Positions 8,369 through 16,891 of a stretch of DNA of 64,000 bases are shown here, one piece after another. Under the pieces are notes generated by a model. That model saw nothing but the letters and a program-made list of their open reading frames with translations, did no database searches and was not told the origin of the DNA. Location: NCBI RefSeq assembly GCF_003123745.1, contig NZ_QETB01000001.1:806001-870000 (forward strand). The letters are read 5' to 3'. Position 1 is the first letter of the stretch. Every line of letters begins with the position of its first letter. The position numbers and the translations under genes are program-made. This DNA is from Ancrocorticia populi (GTDB taxonomy: Bacteria; Actinomycetota; Actinomycetes; Actinomycetales; Actinomycetaceae).

Positions 8369-10087
8369 GTGGACCTGCGGCTGAACGCGACGTTCTTTGA
8401 TTACTCGTTCGTTTTTGTCTATCTGTTTTTTGTGATCGCGATTGGGGTGGTCACGAAGCGGAAGGTGTTGACGTCGGAGGACTACTTCCTTTCGGGGCGC
8501 TCGCTGCCGGCGTGGATCTGCGCGCTCGCGTTTCTTTCGGCGAATATCGGGGCCACTGAGCTGCTGGGGATGGCGGCGAACGGCTCCCAGTACGGCCTAC
8601 CCACCGTGCACTACTACTGGATCGGCGCGGTGCCAGCGATGGTGTTCTTGGGGCTCATGATGATGCCGTTTTACTACGGCTCGCGCGTGCGGTCCGTACC
8701 CGAATACCTGCGGCTGCGCTTCAACCGCGCCACGCACCTGTACCAATCGATCATTTTCGCGGTGGCCACGATCCTCATTGCGGGTGTGAACCTGTTCGCC
8801 CTCGCGCTCATCATTAACGTGCTGATTGGCCTGCCGCTGCCGGTTTCTATCCTCATTGCGGCCGGCGTGGTGCTGCTGTACACCACGATGGGCGGGCTTA
8901 CCGCCACGATGTACAACGAGGTTCTCCAGTTCTTCATCATCGTTGCCTTCCTGATTCCACTGACCGTGGGCGGGCTGGCACGCGTTGGGGGAGTGGACGG
9001 CTTGCTGGCCACGCTGAACGAGACGCAAGTGCTTGGCAAGGACGGCCTCACCGTGTGGGGCGGCACCGGGCTGGGCAACACCACGAACCCGTACGGCAAC
9101 TGGATTGCCTTGTTGCTGGGCATGGGCTTCGTCAACTCGTTCGGGTACTGGACCACGAATTTCACCGAGGTTCAGCGCGCACTTTCCGCCAAGGATATGT
9201 CCGCCGCCCAGCGCACCCCGATCATCGCGGCCATCCCCAAGATGTTCCTGCCGCTGATCATCATTACGCCCGGCTTGATCGCCGCCGTGCTGGTGCCCGA
9301 GCTGACCACCGGGGAGCTTGCCCATAACGAGGCGCTTCCCGCATTGATCGGCGAGGTTATGCCCACCGGGCTTGTGGGGTTGGCGCTCGCGGCGCTTATC
9401 GCGGCCTTTATGGCGGGTATGGCGGCGAACGTGTCCGCCTTCAACACGGTGGTCACCTACGACATTTGGCAGACTTATGTGCGCCCTGGGCGCGTTGATA
9501 CGTATTACCTGAAGGTCGGGCGGAAGCTCACCGTGGCGGGTGTGTTGATTGCGATTGGTGCGGCGTTTATTGCGGCCACCTTCAACAACATTCAGGATTA
9601 TCTGCAGCTCCTTCAGTCCATCTTCTCCGCGCCGCTCTTCGCCACCTTCATTCTGGGCATGTTCTGGAAGCGAATGGCACCCGAGGCTGGGCTCTGGGGG
9701 TTGGTGGCCGGGGCCGCTGGTGCGGCCGGCGTTCAGGCCGGTTACATGATGGGTTGGCTGGAATTCAACTCACAGCAGGCGGCCAGCTTTACCGGATCCG
9801 GGATGGCGTTCGTGTTTGACGTGGCCGTGTCCGTACTGGTGACGTGGCGTCGGGAGGCCAAGCCACTAGAGGAGTTGGATGGGCTCGTGTGGGGGCGTAC
9901 CAACATGCCGATTCAGGGCGCTCAACCCGCGCCCGATCTGCACGCCGTTGCCGTGAAGGAAGCGAAGCAGCAGCGTGCGGCGGTGGCCGTTGGCGAGAAG
10001 CCTAAGCCGCCACTGAAGGACAATCCGTGGCCTCTTGGCATGGCGGTTATTGTTGTGCTGATTATTCTGAATGTGACGGTGGGATGA
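8369..10087 (+). CDS. Sodium:solute symporter (SSS/SGLT family)
   Basis: This 572-residue membrane protein starts at a GTG immediately after the dehydrogenase stop codon. It has the SSS pattern of about 13 membrane spans, with DYFLSGRSLPAWI in the first loop, FLSANIGATELLGMA in the second core helix and NEVLQFFIIVAFLIPL further on. It is closest in style to SGLT-type sugar or inositol symporters. The context suggests uptake of the polyol oxidised by the preceding dehydrogenase. The last 90 residues form a charged cytoplasmic linker and a final hydrophobic helix. Confidence 0.85.
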   Translation: MDLRLNATFFDYSFVFVYLFFVIAIGVVTKRKVLTSEDYFLSGRSLPAWICALAFLSANIGATELLGMAANGSQYGLPTVHYYWIGAVPAMVFLGLMMMPFYYGSRVRSVPEYLRLRFNRATHLYQSIIFAVATILIAGVNLFALALIINVLIGLPLPVSILIAAGVVLLYTTMGGLTATMYNEVLQFFIIVAFLIPLTVGGLARVGGVDGLLATLNETQVLGKDGLTVWGGTGLGNTTNPYGNWIALLLGMGFVNSFGYWTTNFTEVQRALSAKDMSAAQRTPIIAAIPKMFLPLIIITPGLIAAVLVPELTTGELAHNEALPALIGEVMPTGLVGLALAALIAAFMAGMAANVSAFNTVVTYDIWQTYVRPGRVDTYYLKVGRKLTVAGVLIAIGAAFIAATFNNIQDYLQLLQSIFSAPLFATFILGMFWKRMAPEAGLWGLVAGAAGAAGVQAGYMMGWLEFNSQQAASFTGSGMAFVFDVAVSVLVTWRREAKPLEELDGLVWGRTNMPIQGAQPAPDLHAVAVKEAKQQRAAVAVGEKPKPPLKDNPWPLGMAVIVVLIILNVTVG

Positions 10088-10404
10088 TGGCAGAAACGAT
10101 GGAGACAACGGAATTCAAGGCGCGGCTGCCCCGGCGCCACTCGCGGCTCTCCGCTGAAACGTGGTTGGACCTGCGCTCGTGGGCCGCGGCAATGTTCGGG
10201 GTTTTCGGCCTCATGCTTACCGTGTACGGCGCCTTTTTCGTGACCGAGGCAGATCTGGCGAAGGCAGCCGGGATCAACCTCGATTTGTGGACCGGGATCG
10301 GGATGCTTCTGGCTGCGGCCGGCTTCTTGGTGTGGCTGCTGGCCCGCCCGCCCGAGATTGAGCACGGGGTGCACGTGGTGGAGGGCGCGCCAGACGCTTT
10401 ATAG
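10084..10404 (+). CDS. Small two-span membrane protein linked to the symporter
   Basis: The gene overlaps the symporter by 4 bases (ATGATG; a start at 10087 is equally possible). The product of about 106 residues has a hydrophilic N-terminus and two hydrophobic helices, near residues 35-53 and 68-86. I do not recognise a named family. Tight coupling to the symporter suggests an accessory subunit (inference). Confidence 0.65.
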   Translation: MMAETMETTEFKARLPRRHSRLSAETWLDLRSWAAAMFGVFGLMLTVYGAFFVTEADLAKAAGINLDLWTGIGMLLAAAGFLVWLLARPPEIEHGVHVVEGAPDAL

Positions 10405-10453
10405 GGTTTTAAGAACGGCGGACGCCTAGCTGGGCTAGTCCATGCCTGTTGAT

Positions 10454-10484
10454 GATGACAGCATATTGATAAAATGCTGTCATC
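10454..10484 (+). promoter_or_regulatory. Palindromic operator upstream of fitAB
   Basis: A perfect 11-bp inverted repeat (GATGACAGCAT with ATGCTGTCATC, 9-base spacer) lies 21 bases before the fitA start. FitA-type antitoxins bind such inverted repeats over their own promoter, so this is most likely the autorepression site. Confidence 0.75.
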
Positions 10485-10505
10485 TATCAAGAGGGAGGCG
10501 GACCA

Positions 10506-10760
10506 ATGGCTGTCTTAACCGTACGAAATGTTCCTGATCAGGTTCACCGGGCGTTGAAAGCCCGCGCGTCTGAACATGGTCGTAGTGCTGAAGCAGAGGT
10601 CAGAGATATCCTTCAGCGCGCGCTCATCTCTGATGAACGTGTGCATATGGGCGATCAAATCGCTGCCCTTGGTAGGCAGCTGGACCTCACCGACGAAGAT
10701 GTTGATGCGATCGAACAGAACGATAACCGTATTCCAGCTGTGCCCATGGATTTACCTTGA
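10506..10760 (+). CDS. fitA: FitA-like antitoxin (ribbon-helix-helix)
   Basis: This 84-residue protein begins with the RHH strand VLTVRNVPDQVHRALKARA and continues with AEAEVRDILQRAL, the FitA/StbC pattern. The C-terminal half would wrap the toxin. It has a strong GGGAGG ribosome-binding site and overlaps the toxin gene by 4 bases. Role: neutralises the PIN nuclease and represses the operon through the palindrome upstream. Confidence 0.85.
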   Translation: MAVLTVRNVPDQVHRALKARASEHGRSAEAEVRDILQRALISDERVHMGDQIAALGRQLDLTDEDVDAIEQNDNRIPAVPMDLP

Positions 10761-11173
10761 TTGTGCTGGACACCAACGTTGTTTCTGAAACTATGCGACC
10801 GGAACCAGACGCGAGCGCGTTGGAATGGCTCAATGCGCAATCTGCAGAGACTCTCTATCTGTCCAGTATTACTTTGGCGGAAATGTGGTTTGGCGTAGCT
10901 GCTCTGCCGGAGGGCGCACGCAAACAGCGTCTCGAACGGGCAGTTGATGGGTTGCTGGACTTGTTTGTTGGCCGTGTACTAGCTTTTGATGCGGATGCCG
11001 CGCGCAGATACGCTGCGATTGCTGTTGCGGCGCGGAAGGCGGGAAGGCCGCTCCCGATAGCGGACGGCTACCTTGCCGCCACTGCCGCCGCTCATGGGTT
11101 TGCAGTAGCGACACGAAACACTCATGACTTTAGAGATACTGGCGTTGAACTGATCAACCCCTGGCAGCGTTAG
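10757..11173 (+). CDS. fitB: FitB/VapC-like PIN-domain toxin
   Basis: This 138-residue PIN domain has the expected acidic residues: MIVLDTNVVSE (first Asp), LAEMWFG (Glu), the LPIADGYLAATA block (Asp) and ATRNTHDF near the end. The family are Mg-dependent RNases that cleave tRNA or rRNA. The start is TTG overlapping the antitoxin stop. The pair forms a type II toxin-antitoxin module. Confidence 0.88.
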   Translation: MIVLDTNVVSETMRPEPDASALEWLNAQSAETLYLSSITLAEMWFGVAALPEGARKQRLERAVDGLLDLFVGRVLAFDADAARRYAAIAVAARKAGRPLPIADGYLAATAAAHGFAVATRNTHDFRDTGVELINPWQR

Positions 11174-11330
11174 TGTTTCTACCTTCGGAAATTCAGATTA
11201 ATCGCGTTTACTCGTCTCAAGTTCAAACACAACCCATCGCCTAATCACAACGTCACTGTGTGTCTGCTCCTGCACGGCCCAAAGAAGAACGCTGTACAAA
11301 GGTGGTTGAGGGCGCCCAGACGCGGAGTAG

Positions 11331-11744
11331 TTAGGCGTGAAGGGCGGTTTCGACGGCTCGCCTCTTGCCGGCAACGTACATGCAGACAATGGCTGGAATG
11401 GCGGCGTAAAGCAGCCGGGCAACAAGCTCCGCAGCGAGGGTAGAGAATTCTAGGGTGATGCTGGGAGAGTAGTCAGCGAATAACGAGAGTGCGACCCATA
11501 AGATCACGGTGGTCCACATGAGCGTTAAGTCATTACGAGGCAGCTTAGATTCTGTGGTCGCTCCTTGGTTTCGCGCGAAGGCGCCGATTGCCAGCGCGGT
11601 GAGGATATACAGTGCACTGGGGAGGAAGCGGATGGGATTTAGAGAGTCGCTGTAGCCAGCGTGCTGGGTTAAGACTTGGGCCGCTTGCGCGGCTAAGAAG
11701 AGCAAGAAGATGCCTACTCCGAAAAAGTAGTTCTTCCTATTCAT
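11331..11744 (-). CDS. Hypothetical membrane protein
   Basis: The start is at 11744, preceded by GGAGG at good spacing; a longer frame upstream lacks a ribosome site. The 137-residue product has four hydrophobic segments (about residues 5-22, 36-55, 70-90 and 100-122) and ends in a basic tail. No family was recognised and it stands alone on its strand. Confidence 0.6.
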   Translation of the reverse strand: MNRKNYFFGVGIFLLFLAAQAAQVLTQHAGYSDSLNPIRFLPSALYILTALAIGAFARNQGATTESKLPRNDLTLMWTTVILWVALSLFADYSPSITLEFSTLAAELVARLLYAAIPAIVCMYVAGKRRAVETALHA

Positions 11745-12115
11745 CGGTATGCCTCCGCGGTGAGTTGCAGCTGTTGGTTTCCACGATACGCGTCCGGAGG
11801 TGGGCCGTGAGCGTTCGATGTACACACTGACGTGCAACAGATGTTTGCTCCGCCTATGACGGAGCAACTCGATCTCTCGCGTCAGTATGTACGTGGCCCT
11901 TTTCGGGCTTGGACTTTTGCCGGCCTTTCGTATTTTTGCAGGGCTCTTAGACGGGCGGCAAGAATACGAACGGGTTGCTCAACTGATGAAGGCGCATAGT
12001 CCGCCGGTGCTGAGAACCGCCCGCCGCCCTAATTTCATCACTGGCAAACTGATAGGGCTTCGCGCGCTCGAATTGCCTACCATAGAGGGCGGAGACGTTT
12101 GAAAGTGAGGATTAC
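11745..12115. other. Intergenic region before fixA
   Basis: No convincing gene was found. It contains an 8-bp perfect inverted repeat with a 7-base loop at 11845-11867 (TTGCTCCG/CGGAGCAA) without a T run. A 71-codon plus-strand frame at 11887-12102 has no ribosome site and no recognised domain, so it is not called. The promoter of the fix operon presumably lies in the last 60 bases. Confidence 0.5.
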
Positions 12116-12877
12116 ATGAGCGTTGTTGTTGCGTATAAGTACGCGGCGAATCCCCAGGACGCTTCGGTGGGTGCGGACGGAACCATCGATTGGAGCCGCG
12201 CCAAGCCGGAAATCAGCGAGTACGATCCGGTGGCGATCCAGTTGGGCCGCAACGTTGCGGACGCGCAGGACACCGAGCTGGTGGGCATTAGCGTGGGAAC
12301 CAGCGCGGTTGCACACAAGATGGCCACGCGCAATGCGCTGTCCAAGGGCCTTGACCGCGCACTCCTGTTCGGCGACGATACCGTGGCCACCTGGAGCTCC
12401 ACCAAAGTCGCCTCCGCCCTCGCGAGCATGGTGGGCCAGATCGACGGGGCCGACCTTCTTGTTACAGGAGATTCTTCGATCGACGACGGAGCCAAGATGA
12501 CGTCCGCGCTCGCGGCTGGGTTCTTGGGTTGGCCGTGTTTCCAAGAGGTGACCGGGCTGGAAAAGACGGATGAGGGATACGAGGTTACCCAGTCCATTCC
12601 AGGCGGTACGCGCACCATCTCCGTGACGGGGCCTGTGGTTGTTGCGGCCACGCCCGAGGCCGTGGTAGCTAAGAATCCTTCGATGAAGGAGATGCTGGCG
12701 GCGGCGAAGAAGCCGGTTGACACGGTAGAGGAAGCTGATCTTGACCTAACCGAGGCGCCGATCTCCGTGACCGGTGTAGCCAAGCCTGAAACCAAGGTCC
12801 GGAAGAATGTGCTGCTGAATGGCTCGGATGCCGCAGTTCAGCTGGTCGAGGCGCTGCGCGCCGATGGAGCTCTGTGA
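12116..12877 (+). CDS. fixA: Electron transfer flavoprotein beta subunit (FixA)
   Basis: This 253-residue ETF-beta protein has VVVAYKYAANPQD at the N-terminus and the ALSKGLDRALLFGDD and SSIDDGAKMTSALAAGFLGWP blocks typical of FixA/EtfB. With FixB it forms an FAD-containing heterodimer that passes electrons between a dehydrogenase, FixC and FixX. The ribosome site GTGAGGA precedes the ATG. It is first of four adjacent genes in the order fixABCX, which supports the Fix assignment over a plain fatty-acid ETF. Confidence 0.9.
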   Translation: MSVVVAYKYAANPQDASVGADGTIDWSRAKPEISEYDPVAIQLGRNVADAQDTELVGISVGTSAVAHKMATRNALSKGLDRALLFGDDTVATWSSTKVASALASMVGQIDGADLLVTGDSSIDDGAKMTSALAAGFLGWPCFQEVTGLEKTDEGYEVTQSIPGGTRTISVTGPVVVAATPEAVVAKNPSMKEMLAAAKKPVDTVEEADLDLTEAPISVTGVAKPETKVRKNVLLNGSDAAVQLVEALRADGAL

Positions 12878-12884
12878 GGGAATC

Positions 12885-13751
12885 ATGACAACGTGGATTA
12901 TTGCAGCCGAAACTGGGGTAGGGAACCTCGTGGATCAGGCCCGTGAATTCGGTGGAACCGTTACCGCGGTGACCGTTGGCAACCTGCCGATCGCTGGCGT
13001 GGATTCGATCATTGACATTGACCTTGCGGCAGGCGCGCCCGTCGAGGCGGCGGCGCCGAGCGTTGCTGGAGCCGTCACCGCTGAACCCGGCGATGTGGTT
13101 CTTGCGGCCAATCGGCCTTCTGAGCGGGTTCTGGCTGGCGCTGTTGCTGCCAAGCTGGGCGCTCCAGTGCTCACATCCGTCAAGTCGTTGGCTGTGGGTC
13201 ATGCGCAGGTGGCCAAGGCCGGTGGGATCGGCCTAGAGGATGTTGCCTTTGAGGGACCGATTGTGGCGATCCTTGATGGCGGTGCTCAGCCAGCAGGCGA
13301 GGTTCCGGAGGCAGTCACCTTCGGCGCCAAGGACTACGTGGTCACTGTGTCCGCGATTGAGCAGGCCGAGGTTGAGGCAGTGAACCTGGGCACCGCTCAG
13401 CGCGTGGTGGCGGCTGGGCGCGGGTTTTCCTCCAAGGAGGATCTGCAGCTTGCGGCCGATCTGGCCGAAGCCATTGACGGAGAAGTCGCGTGCTCGCGGC
13501 CGCTCTCCGAGGGCTTGGGATGGATGCAGCGCGACCAGTACGTGGGCGTTTCCGGTCAGGTGATTGCTCCCGAACTGTACTTCGCCATCGGCATCTCCGG
13601 TCAGGTCCATCACACGGCGGGAATTCTCGAATCTGGGACCATCGTGGCAATTAACAACGATGAGACCGCTACGATGTTTGAGGATTCCGATTACGGTATC
13701 GTGGGCGATCTTTACGAGATCATCCCGCAGATCATTGAGGCGCTCGAGTAG
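12885..13751 (+). CDS. fixB: Electron transfer flavoprotein alpha subunit (FixB)
   Basis: The start at 12885 (MTTWIIAAETGVG) lies 7 bases after fixA and has GAGGG upstream. The C-terminal domain of this 288-residue protein carries the ETF-alpha FAD-binding signature: VVAAGRGFSS, ACSRPLSEG, YVGVSGQVIAPELYFAIGISG and VAINNDETATMFEDSDYGIVGD. It pairs with FixA to hold FAD. It is slightly shorter than typical FixB (about 310). Confidence 0.92.
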   Translation: MTTWIIAAETGVGNLVDQAREFGGTVTAVTVGNLPIAGVDSIIDIDLAAGAPVEAAAPSVAGAVTAEPGDVVLAANRPSERVLAGAVAAKLGAPVLTSVKSLAVGHAQVAKAGGIGLEDVAFEGPIVAILDGGAQPAGEVPEAVTFGAKDYVVTVSAIEQAEVEAVNLGTAQRVVAAGRGFSSKEDLQLAADLAEAIDGEVACSRPLSEGLGWMQRDQYVGVSGQVIAPELYFAIGISGQVHHTAGILESGTIVAINNDETATMFEDSDYGIVGDLYEIIPQIIEALE

Positions 13752-13777
13752 CCGAAGCGCCGGAGCGAAGGTAGGGC

Positions 13778-15070
13778 ATGAGTGACGTAGATTTTGACGT
13801 GATCGTGATTGGCGGTGGCGTCGCCGGCCTCGCTTGTGCCTACCTACTTGCTCAGCAGGAGCGCGAGGTTTTGCTCATCGAGCGAGGAGACGAACCTGGC
13901 TCGAAGAACCTGTCCGGAGGTGTCTTCTACTCGCGCGTGATGGAGGAGATCTTCCCCAATTTCATCGAGGAAGCCCCCTACGAGCGCGTGATCACCCGCA
14001 ACTGTCTAAGTTTCCTCAACAAGGAATCCTTCGTCAATATCGATTACTGGGATCAGCGGCTCGCCGACCCCGTGAACGCCGTGACCGTTTTGCGCTCCAA
14101 GTTCGATCCATGGCTCGCAGAACAGTGCGAGGAGGCGGGCGTGACCCTCATGCCCGGATTCAAGGTGGATGGCCTTCTACGCGAAGGCGATCAGGTCACC
14201 GGTGTGGTGTCGGGGGAGGATGAGCTGAGGGCTAACGTGGTTGTCGCCGCTGATGGCGTCAACTCCTTCATCTCTCAAGAAGCCGGTATCCGCGCCAAGG
14301 AACCCAACGAGAATCTAGCGATCGGCGTGAAGTCCGTGATCCGCATCGGAGAAGAAAAGGTGCGGGACCGCTTCAACGTGAGCGGAAATGAGGGCGCGGC
14401 GTACGCGATCGTGGGGGATGCGACGCAGGGTCTGCCTGGCGGCGGCTTCATGTACACGAACCGGGATTCGGTTTCGATCGGGATTGTGGCGAACGTCCCG
14501 GCCCTCGAGTACGGGAATTACGTCGTGACGGACGTACACGATCACTTCCTTGAGCATCCCGCCATTGCTCCGTTCCTTGAGGGCGGCGAGCTCATTGAGT
14601 ACGGCTGCCACATGATCGCCGAGGGCGGGGCGAAGATGCAGCACGATCTGGTTCGGCCGGGTCTCGTGGTGATCGGGGATGCGGCCGGGTTCACGCTGAA
14701 CACTGGCTTTACCGTGCGCGGGATGGATCTGGCTGCGGGTTCCGCGCAGGCGGCGGCTGCGGCGATCAGGGAGGCTCTGGACGCTGGAGACTTCTCTCAG
14801 GACCGGCTGGAGAGCTACGTGGCAGAATACGAGAAGACTTTTGTTGGCGCGGACATGGCCACGTACGCGCGTGCCCCCGAGTTCCTAGAGAGCCCGGAGA
14901 TGTACGGGAAGTTAGGCGAGATGCTCGCGGACGTGTTCCACGGCGTCTATAACCTTGATCTGACCCCGCGCAAGCACATTCTGCCCACCGCGTGGGATGC
15001 AGTGAAGGGGTCTGGTATGAAGCTTGGACGGCTAGCAAGGATCGCCTATCAGGCAGTGAGGGCTCTCTAA
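13778..15070 (+). CDS. fixC: FixC, FAD-dependent ETF-quinone oxidoreductase-type flavoprotein
   Basis: This 430-residue flavoprotein has an N-terminal dinucleotide-binding motif (VIVIGGGVAGLACAYLL), the ED/GSKNLSGGVFYS block of the FixC/ETF-QO family and a second FAD motif GLVVIGDAAGF near residue 300. It would accept electrons from FixAB and transfer them via FixX to quinone or ferredoxin. It overlaps fixX by one base. The biological donor is not evident: no acyl-CoA dehydrogenase or carnitine gene is adjacent. Confidence 0.92.
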   Translation: MSDVDFDVIVIGGGVAGLACAYLLAQQEREVLLIERGDEPGSKNLSGGVFYSRVMEEIFPNFIEEAPYERVITRNCLSFLNKESFVNIDYWDQRLADPVNAVTVLRSKFDPWLAEQCEEAGVTLMPGFKVDGLLREGDQVTGVVSGEDELRANVVVAADGVNSFISQEAGIRAKEPNENLAIGVKSVIRIGEEKVRDRFNVSGNEGAAYAIVGDATQGLPGGGFMYTNRDSVSIGIVANVPALEYGNYVVTDVHDHFLEHPAIAPFLEGGELIEYGCHMIAEGGAKMQHDLVRPGLVVIGDAAGFTLNTGFTVRGMDLAAGSAQAAAAAIREALDAGDFSQDRLESYVAEYEKTFVGADMATYARAPEFLESPEMYGKLGEMLADVFHGVYNLDLTPRKHILPTAWDAVKGSGMKLGRLARIAYQAVRAL

Positions 15071-15357
15071 TGCAACTCGGAAACGTTGAATCGCGGCTCG
15101 CGAAGAACTCTTACGAAGTAGACGAGGGCAACACCCACATCGAGGTAAATCAAGAGATCGCCCGGGCCACCGGCACCGGTAGGATGCTCACCAAGATTTG
15201 CCCGGCGCACGTGTATCGGGAAGAGGCTGACGGCACCATCTCCGTCGAGTTCGCCGCCTGTCTGGAGTGCGGGCTGTGCTTCCAGATGGCCGCTCCCGGA
15301 TCGCTCATCTGGCACTATCCCGAGGGCGCGATGGGCGTCCGCTTCCGCGAGGGCTAA
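15070..15357 (+). CDS. fixX: FixX ferredoxin-like protein
   Basis: This 95-residue protein is of normal length for FixX. Cysteines at 44 (KICPAHVY) and at 64, 67 and 70 (CLECGLC) can hold one [4Fe-4S] cluster, and the ending WHYPEGAMGVRFREG is typical of FixX. It partners FixC. Confidence 0.92.
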   Translation: MQLGNVESRLAKNSYEVDEGNTHIEVNQEIARATGTGRMLTKICPAHVYREEADGTISVEFAACLECGLCFQMAAPGSLIWHYPEGAMGVRFREG

Positions 15358-15467
15358 TCCCTCCGTGAGGGGTAGGCTCTCTCCAGCTCCCCGGAATCGT
15401 GCCACGACCGTGTGGGACTACGTCTTGAGCGATTGAGCCATGAATATCCCGTAGCTCATTAAACCCA

Positions 15468-15497
15468 TTGAGTTCCCCACACATATCGTCGTACAAT
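15468..15497 (+). promoter_or_regulatory. Promoter of the toxin-antitoxin pair
   Basis: TTGAGT (15468-15473) and TACAAT (15492-15497) are 18 bases apart. Transcription would start about at the GTG codon at 15504, so the toxin mRNA is predicted to be leaderless; no ribosome-binding site is present. Confidence 0.55.
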
Positions 15498-15503
15498 ATT
15501 CGC

Positions 15504-15770
15504 GTGGCTATCGAATTCAGCAAGAGTGCCAGGAGGCATGGATTCACGCTGAACAACGCGCTACATGCAATAGAAAATGCAGAATTTGAGAATCGGTCAT
15601 TCGATCGCAGAGATCATCTGAACGTCGACGTCATGGCTTGGATAGGTCCCGCGGTAGATGGCCAGAGTATCGAGGTATTTGCGGGTATCCAGCTCCCAGA
15701 TTCACTCGTGATATTCCATGTGATGGAGGCTAGACCAAAAACTATCAGCAAGATGAGGAGGACAAAATGA
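15504..15770 (+). CDS. Putative type II toxin, BrnT-like
   Basis: The product is about 88 residues if the leaderless GTG at 15504 is used; an ATG 12 codons upstream is the alternative but lies in the promoter. The C-terminal region with VIFHVMEARPKTISKMRR resembles the basic end of BrnT/RelE-like RNases. The gene overlaps a ribbon-helix-helix gene by 4 bases, which is the brnTA order (toxin first). Identification is by size, context and weak motif resemblance. Confidence 0.6.
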   Translation: MAIEFSKSARRHGFTLNNALHAIENAEFENRSFDRRDHLNVDVMAWIGPAVDGQSIEVFAGIQLPDSLVIFHVMEARPKTISKMRRTK

Positions 15771-16087
15771 ACCACAAGATTGATTGGGACAAGATGGCGG
15801 ACTGGGCCGAAAGCGATGCGCCATTCGCTGGCGCTCCTAGCGGTCAAACGCTTTCTGGCGAGGCTGCGCGCGAAGCGGGCCGACGGATCTTGGAGCAGTA
15901 TGGTTCGGGCCGGCCTTCACTCGGACACGAGCATGCTCAGGGCAAGGGGAGTTCGCCGCGGCGGCAGGTTCGCTTACCCCAAGAGGTTAACGATGAGCTT
16001 GACGCTTATGCTGCTGAGCATGGTCAAACGGCATCGCAGGTTATGCGAGACGCGCTGAAAGAGTTCTTCGAGCGCCGGGCAGCTTAG
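15767..16087 (+). CDS. Ribbon-helix-helix antitoxin (CopG/BrnA-like)
   Basis: This 106-residue protein has a disordered N-terminal half and a C-terminal RHH domain: RQVRLPQEVNDELDAYAAEHGQTASQVMRDALKEFFE. RHH antitoxins both neutralise the toxin and bind the operon promoter. The overlap with the preceding small basic gene supports a toxin-antitoxin module. Confidence 0.75.
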   Translation: MNHKIDWDKMADWAESDAPFAGAPSGQTLSGEAAREAGRRILEQYGSGRPSLGHEHAQGKGSSPRRQVRLPQEVNDELDAYAAEHGQTASQVMRDALKEFFERRAA

Positions 16088-16263
16088 GGCTTCCGCGAGG
16101 GATAGCTGCTATTGCGCCGCGAAGTGAACCCTCATTTCCCGGGGATCGCGTCAGAAATCGCTACATGCCGAAATTCTGCGTCAGATCTCTGGAAACGAGA
16201 ACCCGGGAAACTCTTGTCCGGAAAGACTTTTCCGGTAGAGACCCGCCATTGCGGCCCCTAACG

Positions 16264-16647
16264 CTACTTCCGCAGCGCGACTAGCGCGCCCAGCTGAGAC
16301 ACAATAGTGGCACCCCATAGCACCATGATGAGCTGCGGATTCGTGAAGATGAGTTCGGGCTGGAAGTGCCACAGTGCCCAGCCACCCGCGGCCTCCACCA
16401 CGATGGTCAGCAACAGAGTCCATGTGCGGTCGGCTCCGCGCAGGCCACGGGCCACAAACAGAAGCACTACAAACACTAGAGCCCATACGGCCCCAATGCC
16501 CGCCTGAATGAGTAGGCCGGTGGTAAATCCATCGCCCATCTCATAATTAGGGACGGTGTTCTCCGCGAAGTACTTGGCGGCGCCTACGGGCAGGAGCATT
16601 TGGATCAAGCCCAAGAGGAGAACTCCGAGCCGTTTAGCGATCTTCAT
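16264..16647 (-). CDS. Small four-span membrane protein, formerly downstream of guaA
   Basis: This 127-residue protein has four hydrophobic segments and a basic N-terminus (MKIAKR); no family is recognised. Its ribosome-binding site (GGGAG, 7 bases from the ATG) lies inside the element attachment core that copies the last codons of guaA. Before insertion the start codon would have been 4 bases after the guaA stop, so the gene was probably translated in one operon with guaA. It is now separated from guaA by 8.2 kb of inserted DNA, so its expression may depend on element promoters. Confidence 0.7.
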   Translation of the reverse strand: MKIAKRLGVLLLGLIQMLLPVGAAKYFAENTVPNYEMGDGFTTGLLIQAGIGAVWALVFVVLLFVARGLRGADRTWTLLLTIVVEAAGGWALWHFQPELIFTNPQLIMVLWGATIVSQLGALVALRK

Positions 16648-16651
16648 CGGA

Positions 16652-16664
16652 TTACTCCCACTCG
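16652..16664. repeat. Attachment site copy (left end)
   Basis: TTACTCCCACTCG. It differs from the right copy at one position, which keeps the encoded Glu-Trp-Glu-stop unchanged (GAG instead of GAA). It also supplies the ribosome-binding site of the membrane protein gene beside it. Confidence 0.8.
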
Positions 16665-16766
16665 CAAAATGAAACTTAATTCTAAACGCTTTTGTTTGGG
16701 AGATTTGATATCATTTGATTTTTCCTGATACCTATTATCCTTATCCTATGGGCTTGCCGAACTTTT

Positions 16767-16799
16767 GCTATCATTTGGCTATCAAGGAAATGGCTATCA
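16767..16799 (+). repeat. Left arm-type integrase-binding repeats
   Basis: Three direct copies of GCTATCA start at 16767, 16778 and 16793. The first two are 11 bases apart, about one helical turn. The same heptamer recurs twice at 11-base spacing at the other end (24732 and 24743). Paired direct repeats near both ends are typical arm sites of Tn916-class tyrosine integrases. Confidence 0.6.
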
Positions 16800-16891
16800 A
16801 CGGCAAAATTAGATTGGTTTCTCTGGTGGTTTACAACTACATTTTACCACGAAAGACAGGGAAATGCAATAACCTTCCTCGCTGTGGTGTA

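Noticed and set aside
11887-12102. 71-codon plus-strand ORF before fixA
   Set aside because: No ribosome site, no recognised domain; kept as intergenic.
15413-15426. Possible fourth DosR-like site (GGGACTACGTCTTG)
   Set aside because: Only the left arm GGGAC is present; the right arm does not match GTCCC.
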